Assembly (NCBI RefSeq): GCF_905171765.1
Contig: NC_053392.1
Coordinates: 33,224,192 to 33,288,191 of the forward strand
DNA length: 64,000 bases
Direction of reading: 5' to 3'
Origin: Bufo bufo
Taxonomy: Eukaryota > Chordata > Amphibia > Anura > Bufonidae
Shown here: piece by piece, positions 10,621-21,640 of the stretch
Layout: each line of letters begins with the position of its first letter
How positions within the stretch are numbered: the stretch's first letter is position 1
Program-made: the position numbers and the translations under genes
The notes under the pieces: model-generated
The model's database searches: none
What the model was told of the DNA's origin: nothing
The model's input: the letters and a program-made list of their open reading frames with translations, nothing else

Positions 10621-13211
10621 TATATATAGCCCAAAATGAGTAAAGTGCAATCTAGCCTTTCAGTTGTCTAAGAGCCATACCTAGACTTTCCTTGCATTAC
10701 TCTTTCATAACCAAAAACCTGCAGACCTTTTGAGTGCTGCTCTGGATGTGACTAGTGTAGAAGACCAGATGTAACACTATCTTGCCAAAAGGTTGCCCAA
10801 GAGAGGAGTTTCTTTTGTTGGTTTTGTTTTTGGTCTTTGAAGCATCCCCTGGTTCCGGAGAGTTTTGTAAGATGTTGGGAATTATTTGTATTGAGCCTCT
10901 ACCAATGAAAATGTAATTTATTTTAATATAATTATACTGTGTAGTGTCGAAAAATATATTTTTCAAATTTTTTATTTTTGTTGTAATTAATTGCAAGAAA
11001 TTTCAGCTGTTTGGTAGTCGTAGTCAGGTGTGTAGAGTCTGCTCAGTCTCTCATACAATGGTGGACAGGGAGAGACGTGTGACTGCTGCCACCAGCAGAA
11101 ATGGCGATAATTATTGTAGATTATAACGGACTTTATCTCAGGGAGTGAAATGTTGAAGTTTAGTGCAATCGGGGCCAAATTCTGGTAATCCAGGAAAGCC
11201 GACGGACTATGAGACGTACAGATTTAGCCTCATTCGAAGGTAAGACCTTCCCGCGATTCTAAATTTAGCTAATCCTTTACTTCACTTACAGATCCTAAGT
11301 TCCATCTTGTTTTATACTCCAGTTACATTCAAAGCTGCATTAACAATCATCTTTCATCTTGTCTCAGCCATCGGCTACATTCAGCTGACCGTAGTGTTTT
11401 GCGGATCCGCACAACACTGAGACTGGCCCGTGTGCATCCCACAATTTGCGGACTCCACATGGCCGCTGCTACACTAGAAAATGCCTATTCTTGTCCCCAA
11501 TTGCAGACATGAATGGGACATGTGTCTTTTTTGCGTAGCTGTGGAACGGCACTACGGATGTGGACGGCACACTGTATGCTGTACGCATCTTTTGAGACCC
11601 CATTGAAGTTAATGGGTCCGCACTTGTGCCTCAAAATTTGCGAAACTGATGCGGACGTCTGAATGAGCCCATAGCTTTATCCAAAGTTCTGCTGATTTCC
11701 TGGCGGCAAAAAGAAAATGTGTCCTGCACACTGCCCCCTGCTGAGGCAGTGTTGTCAGTGCAGGCTCTGCTCTGTTGCATCGAGGCAGATGTTGGGTAGA
11801 GTAGTATAAAGTAGTGGTGTAGAGAAAGCTATGTTTTCTGCAGTGCACCAGTAGGTGCAGGTCTGTAGGTTCACAGCTTTGGATGTGACTGGAGTATGTG
11901 ACCTGTAAAGCGAAGGATGCATGAAGAGACTCTATTACCTTGTGATATACGAGCGAGATTTGACTGACGCTTTCCCAGACTTCTGTATTCGGTGTGATTT
12001 TCTTCCCACGGTAAGAAGACGATCATATAAGAAAATAGAGGTTAAAGGGGTGGCCATTGCGCTATCCTTGCTGTCTGCAGTGAATGGGGGGCTCCGGAGG
12101 GGATGACTTACCTCCTGGCCTCCATCACTGATTAGTCAATCATTGATGGATTTAAATATTAATATTTTGCTACATTTTACATATCTGGTTGCCATTCGTT
12201 AGGAAGGGGGGCGTCCATATAACAGTTCTGCTCAGGTTACAGCCGGCGCTTCTGTGCCCGACGCGCCTCAAGGTCCCACGACCGACACTCGCGCACAGAC
12301 TGTGTCTGGGACGGGAGCTCCAGCGTCATGCCGGAGGGGACATTTACTATAGGAAGGTCCCCGCTCTTCACCCTCCGCCTACTGTGTATACATTTTATAT
12401 ACTTGTACTTACGCGTTTCATGATCTTGTATGATAAGGAATCTGCTGCTTCTATGGTCTGGGAACCCACTAAGCAGCGCGCGCCCTGGTCCTGACTGTGC
12501 CAAAGCCACAACTGACGTGTCTCCCGGATCATTTCATGCACTGAATTTGTAGGGGTTTTGTTTGTTTTTTGTTTTCATAAATTGTTAATTTCTCAGCGTA
12601 TGATGTCATTCCAGGATCAGATGTAGTAATAAAAGTCTTTGCAGTCAGCGGTGTGTGGCGCCCCCTGTCTGAGATGTGTTGTATCTGCTGAGTAGAAATG
12701 TAAGATCCGTTATGCAGACCACCGGATGCCATTACCCTACCCCCAAGGGTTGTCACCCTGCTCTCTACAGATCTGGGTTCACGACCTCCGGTCCCCAGGA
12801 GCTTCCAATCGGATCTCCCTATACGGTATGTAATCCATCACTCCTAATACAGCTTTTATTACCAAAAGGGGTCCTCTGGGAGTTGAATATATCCTCAGGA
12901 TCTACTCGGTGGTTACCCCACACCCCTGCCAGTCAGTGATGTCACACTTATCGGACAGAAAGACTGAGTCGTGTCTAGGCTTATACAAGCCTGCAATACC
13001 ACTCACTGCCACTGGACGATGATTGGCATCGTTAGTTGGATCCTCTGACGAGTAGGGTGGAGCAGACCACCGGTAGTCGGTGCCAGGTCTACCTGCCAGC
13101 CGCACTGGGACAGAAGTGATCCTGGACACAATCATCGCGTACGAATGTGAAGGAGGCAGAGAGTAAAACATAGGGGGACATGCATGGGATTCCTTTTATG
13201 CCAAGGTCCCT
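10621..13211. other. Intergenic region between SLC5A6 and TCF23
   Basis: No ORF with recognisable homology is seen. A foldback repeat occupies 11313-11897. CCCATTGAAGTTAATGGGTC near 11600 resembles the palindromic cores of foldback MITEs. AATAAA near 12628 (+) is followed by a G/T-rich stretch but has no gene I can attach to it. Confidence 0.5.
11313..11897. mobile_element. Foldback MITE related to the TATACTCCAG family
   Basis: Left arm TATACTCCAGTTACATTCAA near 11313 is mirrored by GGATGTGACTGGAGTAT near 11881-11897. It has the same end type as the element at 7947-8169 but a longer interior. Confidence 0.5.
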
Positions 13212-13217
13212 TTAGAC

Positions 13218-13370
13218 CAGGGATCGGCAACCTTCGGTACTCTAGCTGCTGTAAAACTACAACTCCCAAGATGCACACTTGCTTGGCTGGTCTTAGAACG
13301 CCACAGAGATGAATGGAGCATGCTGGGAGTTGTAGTTTCAGCGCAGCTGGTGTGCCGTTAGCCATCACTG
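13218..13370. mobile_element. hAT-type MITE
   Basis: Starts CAGGGATCGGCAACCTTCGG and ends ...GCCATCACTG. Internal complementary blocks AAAACTACAACTCCCAAGAT and GCTGGGAGTTGTAGTTTC form a hairpin. Flanking octamers (CTTTAGAC / CACTAGAT) match only in part. Confidence 0.6.
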
Positions 13371-13879
13371 CACTAGATCAAAGATTATTCTCAAAGGACC
13401 AGCCCAACAGCACTAGGGTGACCTAGACAGGATGGAATAAGCAGTCACCACTAGAGGGAGCTCTGTGTAACAAATGTATAAACCCATATGCAGTGAGCGC
13501 CCCCTAGTGGTGGCTGCAGGCAGCCAGAATTATATCATTTTTCAGAAGAAAATATCTGAAGCCAATAAATAATCTTGCGCATTTAATGTATTTACAAGGA
13601 TAGTGATAGTATACAGCTTACAGCTGTATATGTGGGGGGGGGGCGTAAGCAAGGTGTTCATAAAACGGGACGCAGAGCAAGAATCAGACTGGGGCCTGTT
13701 TCACACTGGTGTTAATGGCTCCGGCAGGGGAACAGCCTGCTGGATTACTAACTACCGTGCGCTCCCAAAATCCATCCGACCCCATTCACTATAATGGGGA
13801 CCGGTGGAGATCCGAATGCAGCACAGCAAATATGCCAAGAGGCAGCCAGACAAATACTGCTAAGGATCCAGCAGGCTGT

Positions 13880-14335
13880 CCGGGCAGGGGACTGTGTACA
13901 TGCATTACTTATCCTATATTATACTCCAGAGCTGCACTCACTATTCTGCTGGTGCAGTCACTGTGTACATGCATTACTTATCCTATATTATACTCCAGAG
14001 CTGCACTCACTATTCTGCTGGTGCAGTCACTGTGTACATACATTACTTATCCTTTACTGATCCTGAGTTACATCCTGTATTATACTCCAGAGCTGCACTC
14101 ACTATTCTGCTGGTGCAGTCACTGTGTACATACATTACTTATCCTTTACTGATCCTGAGTTACATCCTGTATTATACTCCAGAGCTGCACTCACTATTCT
14201 GCTGGTGAGTGCAGCTCTGGAGTATAATACAGGATGTAACTCAGGATCAGTAAAGGATAAGTAATGTATGTACACAGTGACTGCACCAGCAGAATAGTGA
14301 GTGCAGCTCTGGAGTATAAAATAGATGCAACTTAA
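13880..14335. repeat. Short satellite cluster with head-to-head inversion
   Basis: Several copies of a ~70-97 bp unit (core TACTCCAGAGCTGCACTCAC, then CTATTCTGCTGGTGCAGTCA) run on the plus strand to about 14200. The unit then flips: TGAGTGCAGCTCTGGAGTAT onward is the reverse complement. The same unit forms the large array at 36.5-41.2 kb. Small ORFs through it (for example 13709-14152) follow the repeat and are not genes. Confidence 0.85.
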
Positions 14336-14427
14336 CATTAGCAATGCAAATCTAGTGCTAATAGGTGGACAGACCCTGAGAATGTTCTATAATATACATT
14401 ATATAACGGGGATGATTCGTAGGAGGA

Positions 14428-14433
14428 TTTAAT
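14428..14433 (-). terminator. Candidate TCF23 poly(A) signal
   Basis: ATTAAA on the minus strand, about 50 bp past the predicted TCF23 stop (14484-14486). A common variant hexamer, so weak evidence by itself. Confidence 0.25.
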
Positions 14434-14483
14434 TCCACATCTTCTCTGGACTGTTTCCGCTATTGTCTGAGCTTCTTTTCTCT

Positions 14484-17400
14484 TCAGTCCTCGCTGCTTG
14501 CGGATCTGCTGGACACCTCCCATTCCAGGGCTTCAGCGTACAGCCGGGACCTCATCGGCCACTTCTAAAGTACAGAGGACAATGACAGTGATGATGGAAT
14601 CAGAGGGATTGTGTCATTCATTAGAGATCACTCGGCAGAGGAGAAATATTCTGCTTTTACATGTTCTAGTTTATACATTTTTATTTTCAAAATGTACACC
14701 TGACTCTGAGGACCCTGCCTCATGACGGTAATGAGAAGGTTCTGCTGACCGCCTCATGACGGTAATGGGAAGGTTCTGCTGACCGCCTCATGACGGTAAT
14801 GGGAAGGTTCTGCTGACCGCCTCATGACGGTAATGAGAAGGTTCTGCTGACCGCCTCATGACGGTAATGAGAAGGTTCTGCTGACCGCCTCATGACGGTA
14901 ATGAGAAGGTTCTGCTGACCGCCTCATGACGGTAATGAGAAGGTTCTGCTGACCGCCTCATGACGGTAATGAGAAGGTTCTGCTGACCGCCTCATGACGG
15001 TAATGAGAAGGTTCTGCTGACCGCCTCATGACGGTAATGAGAAGGTTCTGCTGACCGCCTCATGACGGTAATGAGAAGGTTCTGCTGACCGCCTCATGAC
15101 GGTAATGAGAAGGTTCTGCTGACCGCCTCATGACGGTAATGAGAAGGTTCTGCTGACCGCCTCATGACGGTAATGAGAAGGTTCTGCTGACCGCCTCATG
15201 ACGGTAGTGAGAAGGTTCTGCTGACCGCCTCATGACGGTAGTGAGAAGGTTCTGCTGACCGCCTCATGACGGTAGTGAGAAGGTTCTGCTGACCGCCTCA
15301 TGACGGTAGTGAGAAGGTTCTGCTGACCGCCTCATGACGGTAGTGAGAAGGTTCTGCTGACCGCCTCATGACGGTAGTGAGAAGGTTCTGCTGACCGCCT
15401 CATGACGGTAGTGAGAAGGTTCTGCTGACCGCCTCATGACGGTAATGAGAAGGTTCTGCTGACCGCCTCATGACGGTAATGAGAAGGTTCTGCTGACCGC
15501 CTCATGACGGTAATGAGAAGGTTCTGCTGACCGCCTCATGACGGTAATGAGAAGGTTCTGCTGACCGCCTCATGACGGTAATGAGAAGGTTCTGCTGACC
15601 GCCTCATGACGGTAATGAGAAGGTTCTGCTGACCGCCTCATGACGGTAATGAGAAGGTTCTGCTGACCGCCTCATGACGGTAATGAGAAGGTTCTGCTGA
15701 CCGCCTCATGACGGTAATGAGAAGGTTCTGCTGACCGCCTCATGACGGTAATGAGAAGGTTCTGCTGACCGCCTCATGACGGTAATGAGAAGGTTCTGCT
15801 GACCGCCTCATGACGGTAATGAGAAGGTTCTGCTGACCGCCTCATGACGGTAATGAGAAGGTTCTGCTGACCGCCTCATGACGGTAATGAGAAGGTTCTG
15901 CTGACCGCCTCATGACGGTAATGAGAAGGTTCTGCTGACCGCCTCATGACGGTAATGAGAAGGTTCTGCTGACCGCCTCATGACGGTAATGAGAAGGTTC
16001 TGCTGACCGCCTCATGACGGTAATGAGAAGGTTCTGCTGACCGCCTCATGACGGTAATGAGAAGGTTCTGCTGACCGCCTCATGACGGTAATGAGAAGGT
16101 TCTGCTGACCGCCTCATGACGGTAATGAGAAGGTTCTGCTGACCGCCTCATGACGGTAATGAGAAGGTTCTGCTGACCGCCTCATGACGGTAATGAGAAG
16201 GTTCTGCTGACCGCCTCATGACGGTAATGAGAAGGTTCTGCTGACCGCCTCATGACGGTAATGAGAAGGTTCTGCTGACCGCCTCATGACGGTAATGAGA
16301 AGGTTCTGCTGACCGCCTCATGACGGTAATGAGAAGGTTCTGCTGACCGCCTCATGACGGTAATGAGAAGGTTCTGCTGACCGCCTCATGACGGTAATGA
16401 GAAGGTTCTGCTGACCGCCTCATGACGGTAATGAGAAGGTTCTGCTGACCGCCTCATGACGGTAATGAGAAGGTTCTGCTGACCGCCTCATGACGGTAAT
16501 GAGAAGGTTCTGCTGACCGCCTCATGACGGTAATGAGAAGGTTCTGCTGACCGCCTCATGACGGTAATGAGAAGGTTCTGCTGACCGCCTCATGACGGTA
16601 ATGAGAAGGTTCTGCTGACCGCCTCATGACGGTAATGAGAAGGTTCTGCTGACCGCCTCATGACGGTAATGAGAAGGTTCTGCTGACCGCCTCATGACGG
16701 TAATGAGAAGGTTCTGCTGACCTCGCCCTATATTGGTGATCAGAAGGTTCTGAGGACCTCGTCCCATAATGGTAATGAGAAGGTTCTACGGATGCCAAAC
16801 TCTACTAATGATGAGATGACTCTGCTGCCCAGCTCTCTAATGGCAATGCTCCACCCTCTAACGATAATGAGATGACTCTGATGACCACATATAACCATTA
16901 GTTGACTCTGATACATTTTCCTTCTAACAATGATATGACTCAAAATTTGAAATTACTGTCCCAGTCCTTATCTGGTTTGCAGAGTGCTGTTGCATTGTCT
17001 TTTTTCCTCTACTACTCTCATCGTGATATAGGACCCTGTATGTGCCAGGCCTCGCACGTCCCCGATTTTTCTTACCTTCATAGGGTGCAGGTACCCCGGG
17101 CCTCTGCCGATCTGGGGGCTGTTTGGGGGACGTCTCTCTTGATCCAGGGTTTGGGTCAGGTGGGCTATGTAACTGGTGGCCAGGACAAGGACATCCAGTT
17201 TAGATAATTTGGTGTCAGGGGGCACAGAGGGCAGCGCAGCCTGCAGTGACAGGAAGGCTTGTCTGAGGGTCCGGACGCGGTTCCTCTCCCGGGCGTTGTT
17301 CTCTGGGGATTGTTTTCCTTTAAGGGGTTTGTTGGTTTTGGCAGCTTGTGGAACCTGCAAAATACAGAATCCTCAAAACGAGCTCCGTGTCCCCTCATCT

Positions 17401-18667
17401 GTGGGGGATGGGCAGGGTCTGGGGGCCACAACATGGAGCTCGGAGTAATTTTAACCCTTTTATAGTTATCTATAGGTCCACATTGTAATAGTGTCCACAT
17501 TGTAATAACCCAATGTCCTGCCATAAGTGGACCTCCAAAAAGACTGTCCACGTGCTGTCATTATCTTCTGTACCACCCGTCACAGATCAGTGTGGATGTC
17601 ACTGTTATGGGGGCGCTGTGGATGTCACTGTTATGGGGGCGCTGTGGATGTCACTGTTATGGGGGCGCTGTGGATGTCACTGTTATGGAGGCGCTGTGGA
17701 TGTCACTGTTATGGGGGCGCTGTGGATGTCACTGTTATGGGGGCGCTGTGGATGTCACTGTTATGGGGGCGCTGTGGATGTCACTGTTATGGGGGCGCTG
17801 TGGATGTCACTGTTATGGGGGCGCTGCGGATGTCACTGTTAGGGGAACGCTGTGGATGTCACTGTTATGGGGGCGCTGTGGATGTCACTGTTATGGGGGC
17901 GCTGTGGATGTCACTGTTATGGGGGCGCTGTGGATGTCACTGTTATGGGAGCGCTGTGGATGTCACTGTTATGGGAGCGCTGTGGATGTCACTGTTATGG
18001 GAGCGCTGTGGATGTCACTGTTAGGGGGAGCACTGTGGATGTCACTGTTAGGGGGAGCACTGTGGATGTTACTGTGTTATGGGGGCGCTGGGGATGTCAC
18101 TGTAGGGGGGGGGGCGCTGTGGATGTCACTGTTAGGGGGGACCTGTGGATGTCACCGTTAGGGGGGCGCTGTGGATGTCATTGTTAGGGGGGCACTAATT
18201 GTTTCTTATAGGTGGTATTTTCGCTGTATGTTGGGGGCACGGTTGCAGTGTGTCATGTGTGGAGTCTCTATAGTCAGGTCTTTGGGATTCTGGGGGTGTT
18301 CCCTCCACTCACTCATTCGGGGGTCTCAAGGGGGCATTTCCATTTTCACCCCCACATGACTTCTCTTTCCCATTGTCTGCTCGGTGTGACCGGTGTGGGG
18401 GGCAGACAGTTCTGACCTCACTATATATGTGACATGTACTGTGATAGTTCTGTGGAGAGACTCAGATAACACATGTGCCAAATGGCAAACTCAACTCTGC
18501 TACATCTGCAAACAGAATCTACTACTCACAGCCAGGTTGACGCTGCTCTTCCACGTGGTGGGCTGCTGCCTGCCTCTCTGCAGCACCTCTCCGCCTTCCG
18601 TAGGGGTGACGGGTCCTGGCACATGCCACCCGGTTAGCGCTGTGTCTCCTGGTTCCGTCCTCTCCAT
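14484..18667 (-). CDS. TCF23: Transcription factor 23 (bHLH), three predicted exons
   Basis: Minus-strand exons: 18667-18530 (predicted), 17354-17076, 14564-14484 (stop 14486-14484); 498 nt, 165 aa plus stop. Exon 2 starts after TTTTGCAG and ends before GTAAGA. It holds the bHLH: basic region [10 protein letters not shown], helix 1 [13 protein letters not shown], loop with PPDTKLSKL, helix 2 [17 protein letters not shown]. The exon 2/3 join gives [17 protein letters not shown], closely matching mammalian TCF23 as I recall it. Mouse TCF23 (OUT) was described as an inhibitory bHLH protein in the nucleus. The last exon is short (26 aa), so the tail is shorter than in human (214 aa). The gene is convergent with SLC5A6, as in human. 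Exons 2 and 3 are secure; exon 1 is less so. Confidence 0.85.
14719..16722. repeat. 34-bp minisatellite, about 59 copies, in TCF23 intron 2
   Basis: Near-identical units start CTCATGACGGTAATGAGAAG. Variant units with GGTAGTGAG cluster at about 15205-15445, and units with AATGGGAAG occur near the start. A degenerate tail continues to about 16900. The array makes up about 80% of the 2.5-kb intron (14565-17075). Confidence 0.97.
17588..18190. repeat. 26-bp minisatellite, about 23 copies, in TCF23 intron 1
   Basis: Units read TGGATGTCACTGTTATGGGG plus GCGCTG. They are homogeneous to about 18000 and then degenerate, with G-run expansions near 18105. Because 26 is not a multiple of 3, open frames of 109-189 codons arise in all three frames; they are artefacts of the repeat. 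Confidence 0.96.
18530..18667 (-). CDS. TCF23: Predicted first coding exon of TCF23
   Basis: An ATG at 18667 opens 46 codons ([10 protein letters not shown]...SSVNLA) ending exactly in phase 0 before GTGAGT, as required by exon 2. An overlapping frame from an ATG at 18707 is longer but would join out of phase. The N-terminus of TCF23 is poorly conserved, so homology cannot confirm it. A different first exon further upstream remains possible. Confidence 0.45.
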
Positions 18668-20012
18668 GTCCCCTCTCCGCTATAAGTGGAGCTTCATTGT
18701 CCTCCATTCACTCCTCAGCCAAGAGTTCACTCTGAAGACGTCAGATTACAGGAGAGGAATCTGAGGGGGTGATTTATGTGGGTGCGTCCCCCCCCGAGCG
18801 GAGCAGATAATGAGGGGGGCACGGTATAATACCGCCTCATTATCCGCACCAGTCGTGTAATGAGGGAGGAGGGGGGGGGCGCCATATGTTTGGCTTTTGG
18901 TCTTATCTAAGCGTCCACCTCGTGTTCTCCTCCAGCCCGCACAGGAACTCTGGACTCCTAGTAACGTGGTGTCCACTCGGCGCGGGGTCACTAGTGGGTG
19001 AGTGGATGCGGGTGGTCATTTAACACTCCGTCCGCTGGACTGAAAATGATCGCATATGATCATAATAATAAGATATGAGAGGAAACTATAGGCTACGTCC
19101 ATCACATACTGTGGTGGACACAACTGTCAATGTGGGCGGGGCTTCAGTTAAAGGGGTATTACGGAATTTAAATATAAAATTACCTATTCTCAGGATATCA
19201 GATCGGCAGGGGTCCGACTGCTTGCACCCCTGCTGATCAGATGTTGGAAGGGGTCGTGGCGCTCGGGGCGGCGTCCATTGGTCACATGACTTTTCTGCAG
19301 CTCAGTCCTATTCATGTGAATGGGACCGAGCTGCACTACCACGCACGACCACTATGCAATGTACGGCGCTGTGCTTGGTAAGCTGTGAGCAGGCCGCAGT
19401 GATTTAAAATCTAGAGAACAGCTCATTAATAGTTAAGTTCCGTACAACCCCTTTAAATGTAGCCCCGCCCACAGTGAGCTGCTCAGCAGTGTCCACCTGT
19501 CCATGGGCTATGCCATGAGAATCTGATAGAGGCAGGTCTCACCTCTGGGACCAGCATCGCTCTAGAGAACAGGGCCCCATTTGCTGGCAGCAGTGGTTGC
19601 GCTTGCGCAGCGCTCTCCAGTCACTTCTATGGGACTTCTGAGAACAGCTGGGTCCAGAACATACATGTCTGACAGGACACAAGGTGCAGAAACCTCAGCT
19701 GTAAACTTTCTAATCCCCGGCCAACTCCTATCAGGGTGAAGACACAACCGGTGGAGACGGAATATTCCAAGAATCCCAAACAAGATGCTTCATGTGGCCA
19801 AAGAACGAGAGATCTGAGGAGGTCCAAGAACAGAACAACAAAACAGGCGTCCTCACCCTCCACAGAGAAGTATGTGCAGAGCTTCAGACCCGGCCTAGTT
19901 TTATCTGTGTCTGGAAAAGCTGGGTGAGACCAGTCCGGCTGCTGGTTAGATCCTGGCACTTCTGCCCATAACTAACAATCAATACCTTCCCACCACCCTG
20001 TATTCTAGGATG
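18668..20012. other. Region upstream of TCF23
   Basis: Contains a G/C-run palindrome near 18785-18870, a T2-type MITE at 19152-19452 and no recognisable coding sequence. Presumably includes the TCF23 promoter, but I see no convincing TATA box. Confidence 0.4.
19152..19452. mobile_element. T2-type MITE flanked by TTAA, inside an outer foldback
   Basis: TTAA at 19148-19151 and 19453-19456 bracket AGGGGTATTACGG and ...CGTACAACCCCT. It sits between complementary outer blocks GTGGGCGGGGCTTCAG and GTAGCCCCGCCCAC, so it appears inserted at the tip of an older hairpin (about 19095-19510). Confidence 0.65.
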
Positions 20013-20055
20013 ATAGATAGATAGATAATAGATACAGAGATAGATAATAGATATG
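20013..20055. repeat. GATA microsatellite
   Basis: Short imperfect (GATA)n/(ATAG)n run at the 3' end of the minus-strand LINE; probably its tail. Confidence 0.7.
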
Positions 20056-20059
20056 AGAT

Positions 20060-21638
20060 ATACACATAGAAACATAGAATGTGTCGGCAGATAAGAACCA
20101 TTTGGCCCATCTAGTCTGCCCAATATACTGAGTACTATGGATAGCCCCTGGCCCTATCTTATATGAAGGATGGCCTTATGCCTATCCCATGCATGCTTAA
20201 ACTCCTTCACTGTATTTGCAGCTACCACTTCTGCAGGAAGGCTATTCCGTGCATCCACTACTCTCTCAGTAAAGTAATACTTCCTGATATTACTTTTAAA
20301 CCTTTGCCCCTCTAATTTAAAACTGTGTCCTCTTGTGGTAGTTTTTCTTCTTTTAAATATTCTCTCCTCTTTTACCTTGTTGATTCCCTTTATGTATTTA
20401 GCAGTTTCTCTCATATCCCCTCTGTCTCTTCTTTCTTCCAAGCTATACATGTTAAGGTCCTTTAATCTTTCCTGGTAAGTTTTATCCTGCAATCCATGTA
20501 CCAGTTTAGTAGCTCTTCTCTGAACTCTCTCCAAAGTATCAATATCCTTCTGGAGATATGGTCTCCAGTACTGAGCACAATACTCCAGGTGAGGTCTCAC
20601 TAGTGCTCTGTAGAGCGGCATGAGCGCCTCCCTCTTTCTACTGGTAATGCCTCTCCCTATACACCCAAGCATTCTGCTAGCATTTCCTGCTGCTCTATGA
20701 CACAGGTCTGCCCACCTTTAAGTCTTCTGAAATAATGACCCCTAAATCCCTTTCCTCAGATACTGAGGTTAGGACTGTATCACTGATTTTATATTCTGAT
20801 CTTGTGTTTTTTACGCCCCAGGTGCATTATCTTGCACTTATCAATATTACATTTTAGTTGCCATATTTTTGACCATTCCTCTAGTTTTCCTAAGTCCTTT
20901 TCCATTTGGTGTATCCCTCCAGGAACATCAACCCTGTTACAAATCTTTGTGTCATCAGCAAAAAGACACACCTTACCATCGAGGCCTTCTGCAATTTCGC
21001 TGATAAAGATATTAAACAATATGGGTCCCAGAACAGATCCCTGAGATACCCCACTGGTAACAGGACCATGGTCTGAATATACTCCATTGACTACAACCCT
21101 CTGCTGTCTCTCCCTCAGCCACTGCCTAATCCATTCAACAATATGGGAGTCCAAGCACAAAGACTGCAATTTATTGATAAGCCTTCTGTGTGGGACAGTA
21201 TCAAAAGCCTTACTAAAATCTAGATAAGCGATGTCTACTGCACCTCCTCCATCTATTATTTTAGTCACCCAATCGAAAAAATCAATAAGATTAGTTTGAC
21301 ATGATCTCCCTATCCAAATTGCGGAAGGCACACAGTCGGCTTCTGTTTTTTGCGTATCTGCGGTTTGCGGACCGCAAAAAACGGAACGGTCGTGTGCATG
21401 AGGCCTTACCCTATTTAACTTCTCCTGGACCATATCTACAGTTAGCCAATTGAGTATATCACTGGATGTACTAACAACCCCGGCGCCTCAGATATCAGCT
21501 CCATTCTCTTCTTTTGTATATACAGAGCTAAAAAACCTATTTAGGAACTCTGCCTTTTCCTTATCTTCAGTGACTACCCCCCCTTTTCCATTATTTAGGG
21601 GACCGACCTGCTCAGACCTAGGTTTTTTAGCATTTAAA
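20060..21638 (-). mobile_element. CR1/L2-type LINE, 5'-truncated
   Basis: Minus-strand frames 21433-20789 and 20672-20154 encode the RT palm and thumb and the C-terminal region of a non-LTR retrotransposon. The 5' side ends at a Tc1 element (21641). A segment near 21329-21415, ending CGTGTGCATGAGGCC, does not fit the RT frame and is probably a foldback-MITE fragment. The 3' end lies near the CATAGAAACATAGAATGTGT block at about 20068. Confidence 0.85.
20154..21433 (-). pseudogene. LINE reverse transcriptase fragment
   Basis: RT motifs in order: YLDFSKAFDTVPH, SGVSQGSVLGPILFNIFI, LFADDTKI (catalytic box) and CKIMHLG. The second frame (from 20672) has the distal LYRALVRPHLEYCAQYW block. At least one frameshift separates the two parts (20673-20788), so it is not functional. 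No endonuclease domain is present. Confidence 0.85.
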
Positions 21639-21640
21639 TA

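Noticed and set aside
13880..14335. Possible CRISPR-like array
   Set aside because: Repeats are contiguous with no unique spacers, and the context is a vertebrate genome.
17165..17551. 128-codon minus-strand ORF overlapping TCF23 exon 2
   Set aside because: Different frame from the bHLH; no homology and spans the exon 2 acceptor.
17513..18187. Overlapping ORFs of 109-189 codons
   Set aside because: They are translations of the 26-bp minisatellite in all three frames and have no non-repeat content.
18530..18707. Alternative TCF23 first exon starting at ATG 18707
   Set aside because: That frame leaves one extra base at the GTGAGT donor and would join exon 2 out of phase.
21329..21415. Possible unique exon within the LINE frame
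   Set aside because: Its end (CGTGTGCATGAGGCC) matches foldback-MITE ends elsewhere in the window, so it is more likely repeat debris.
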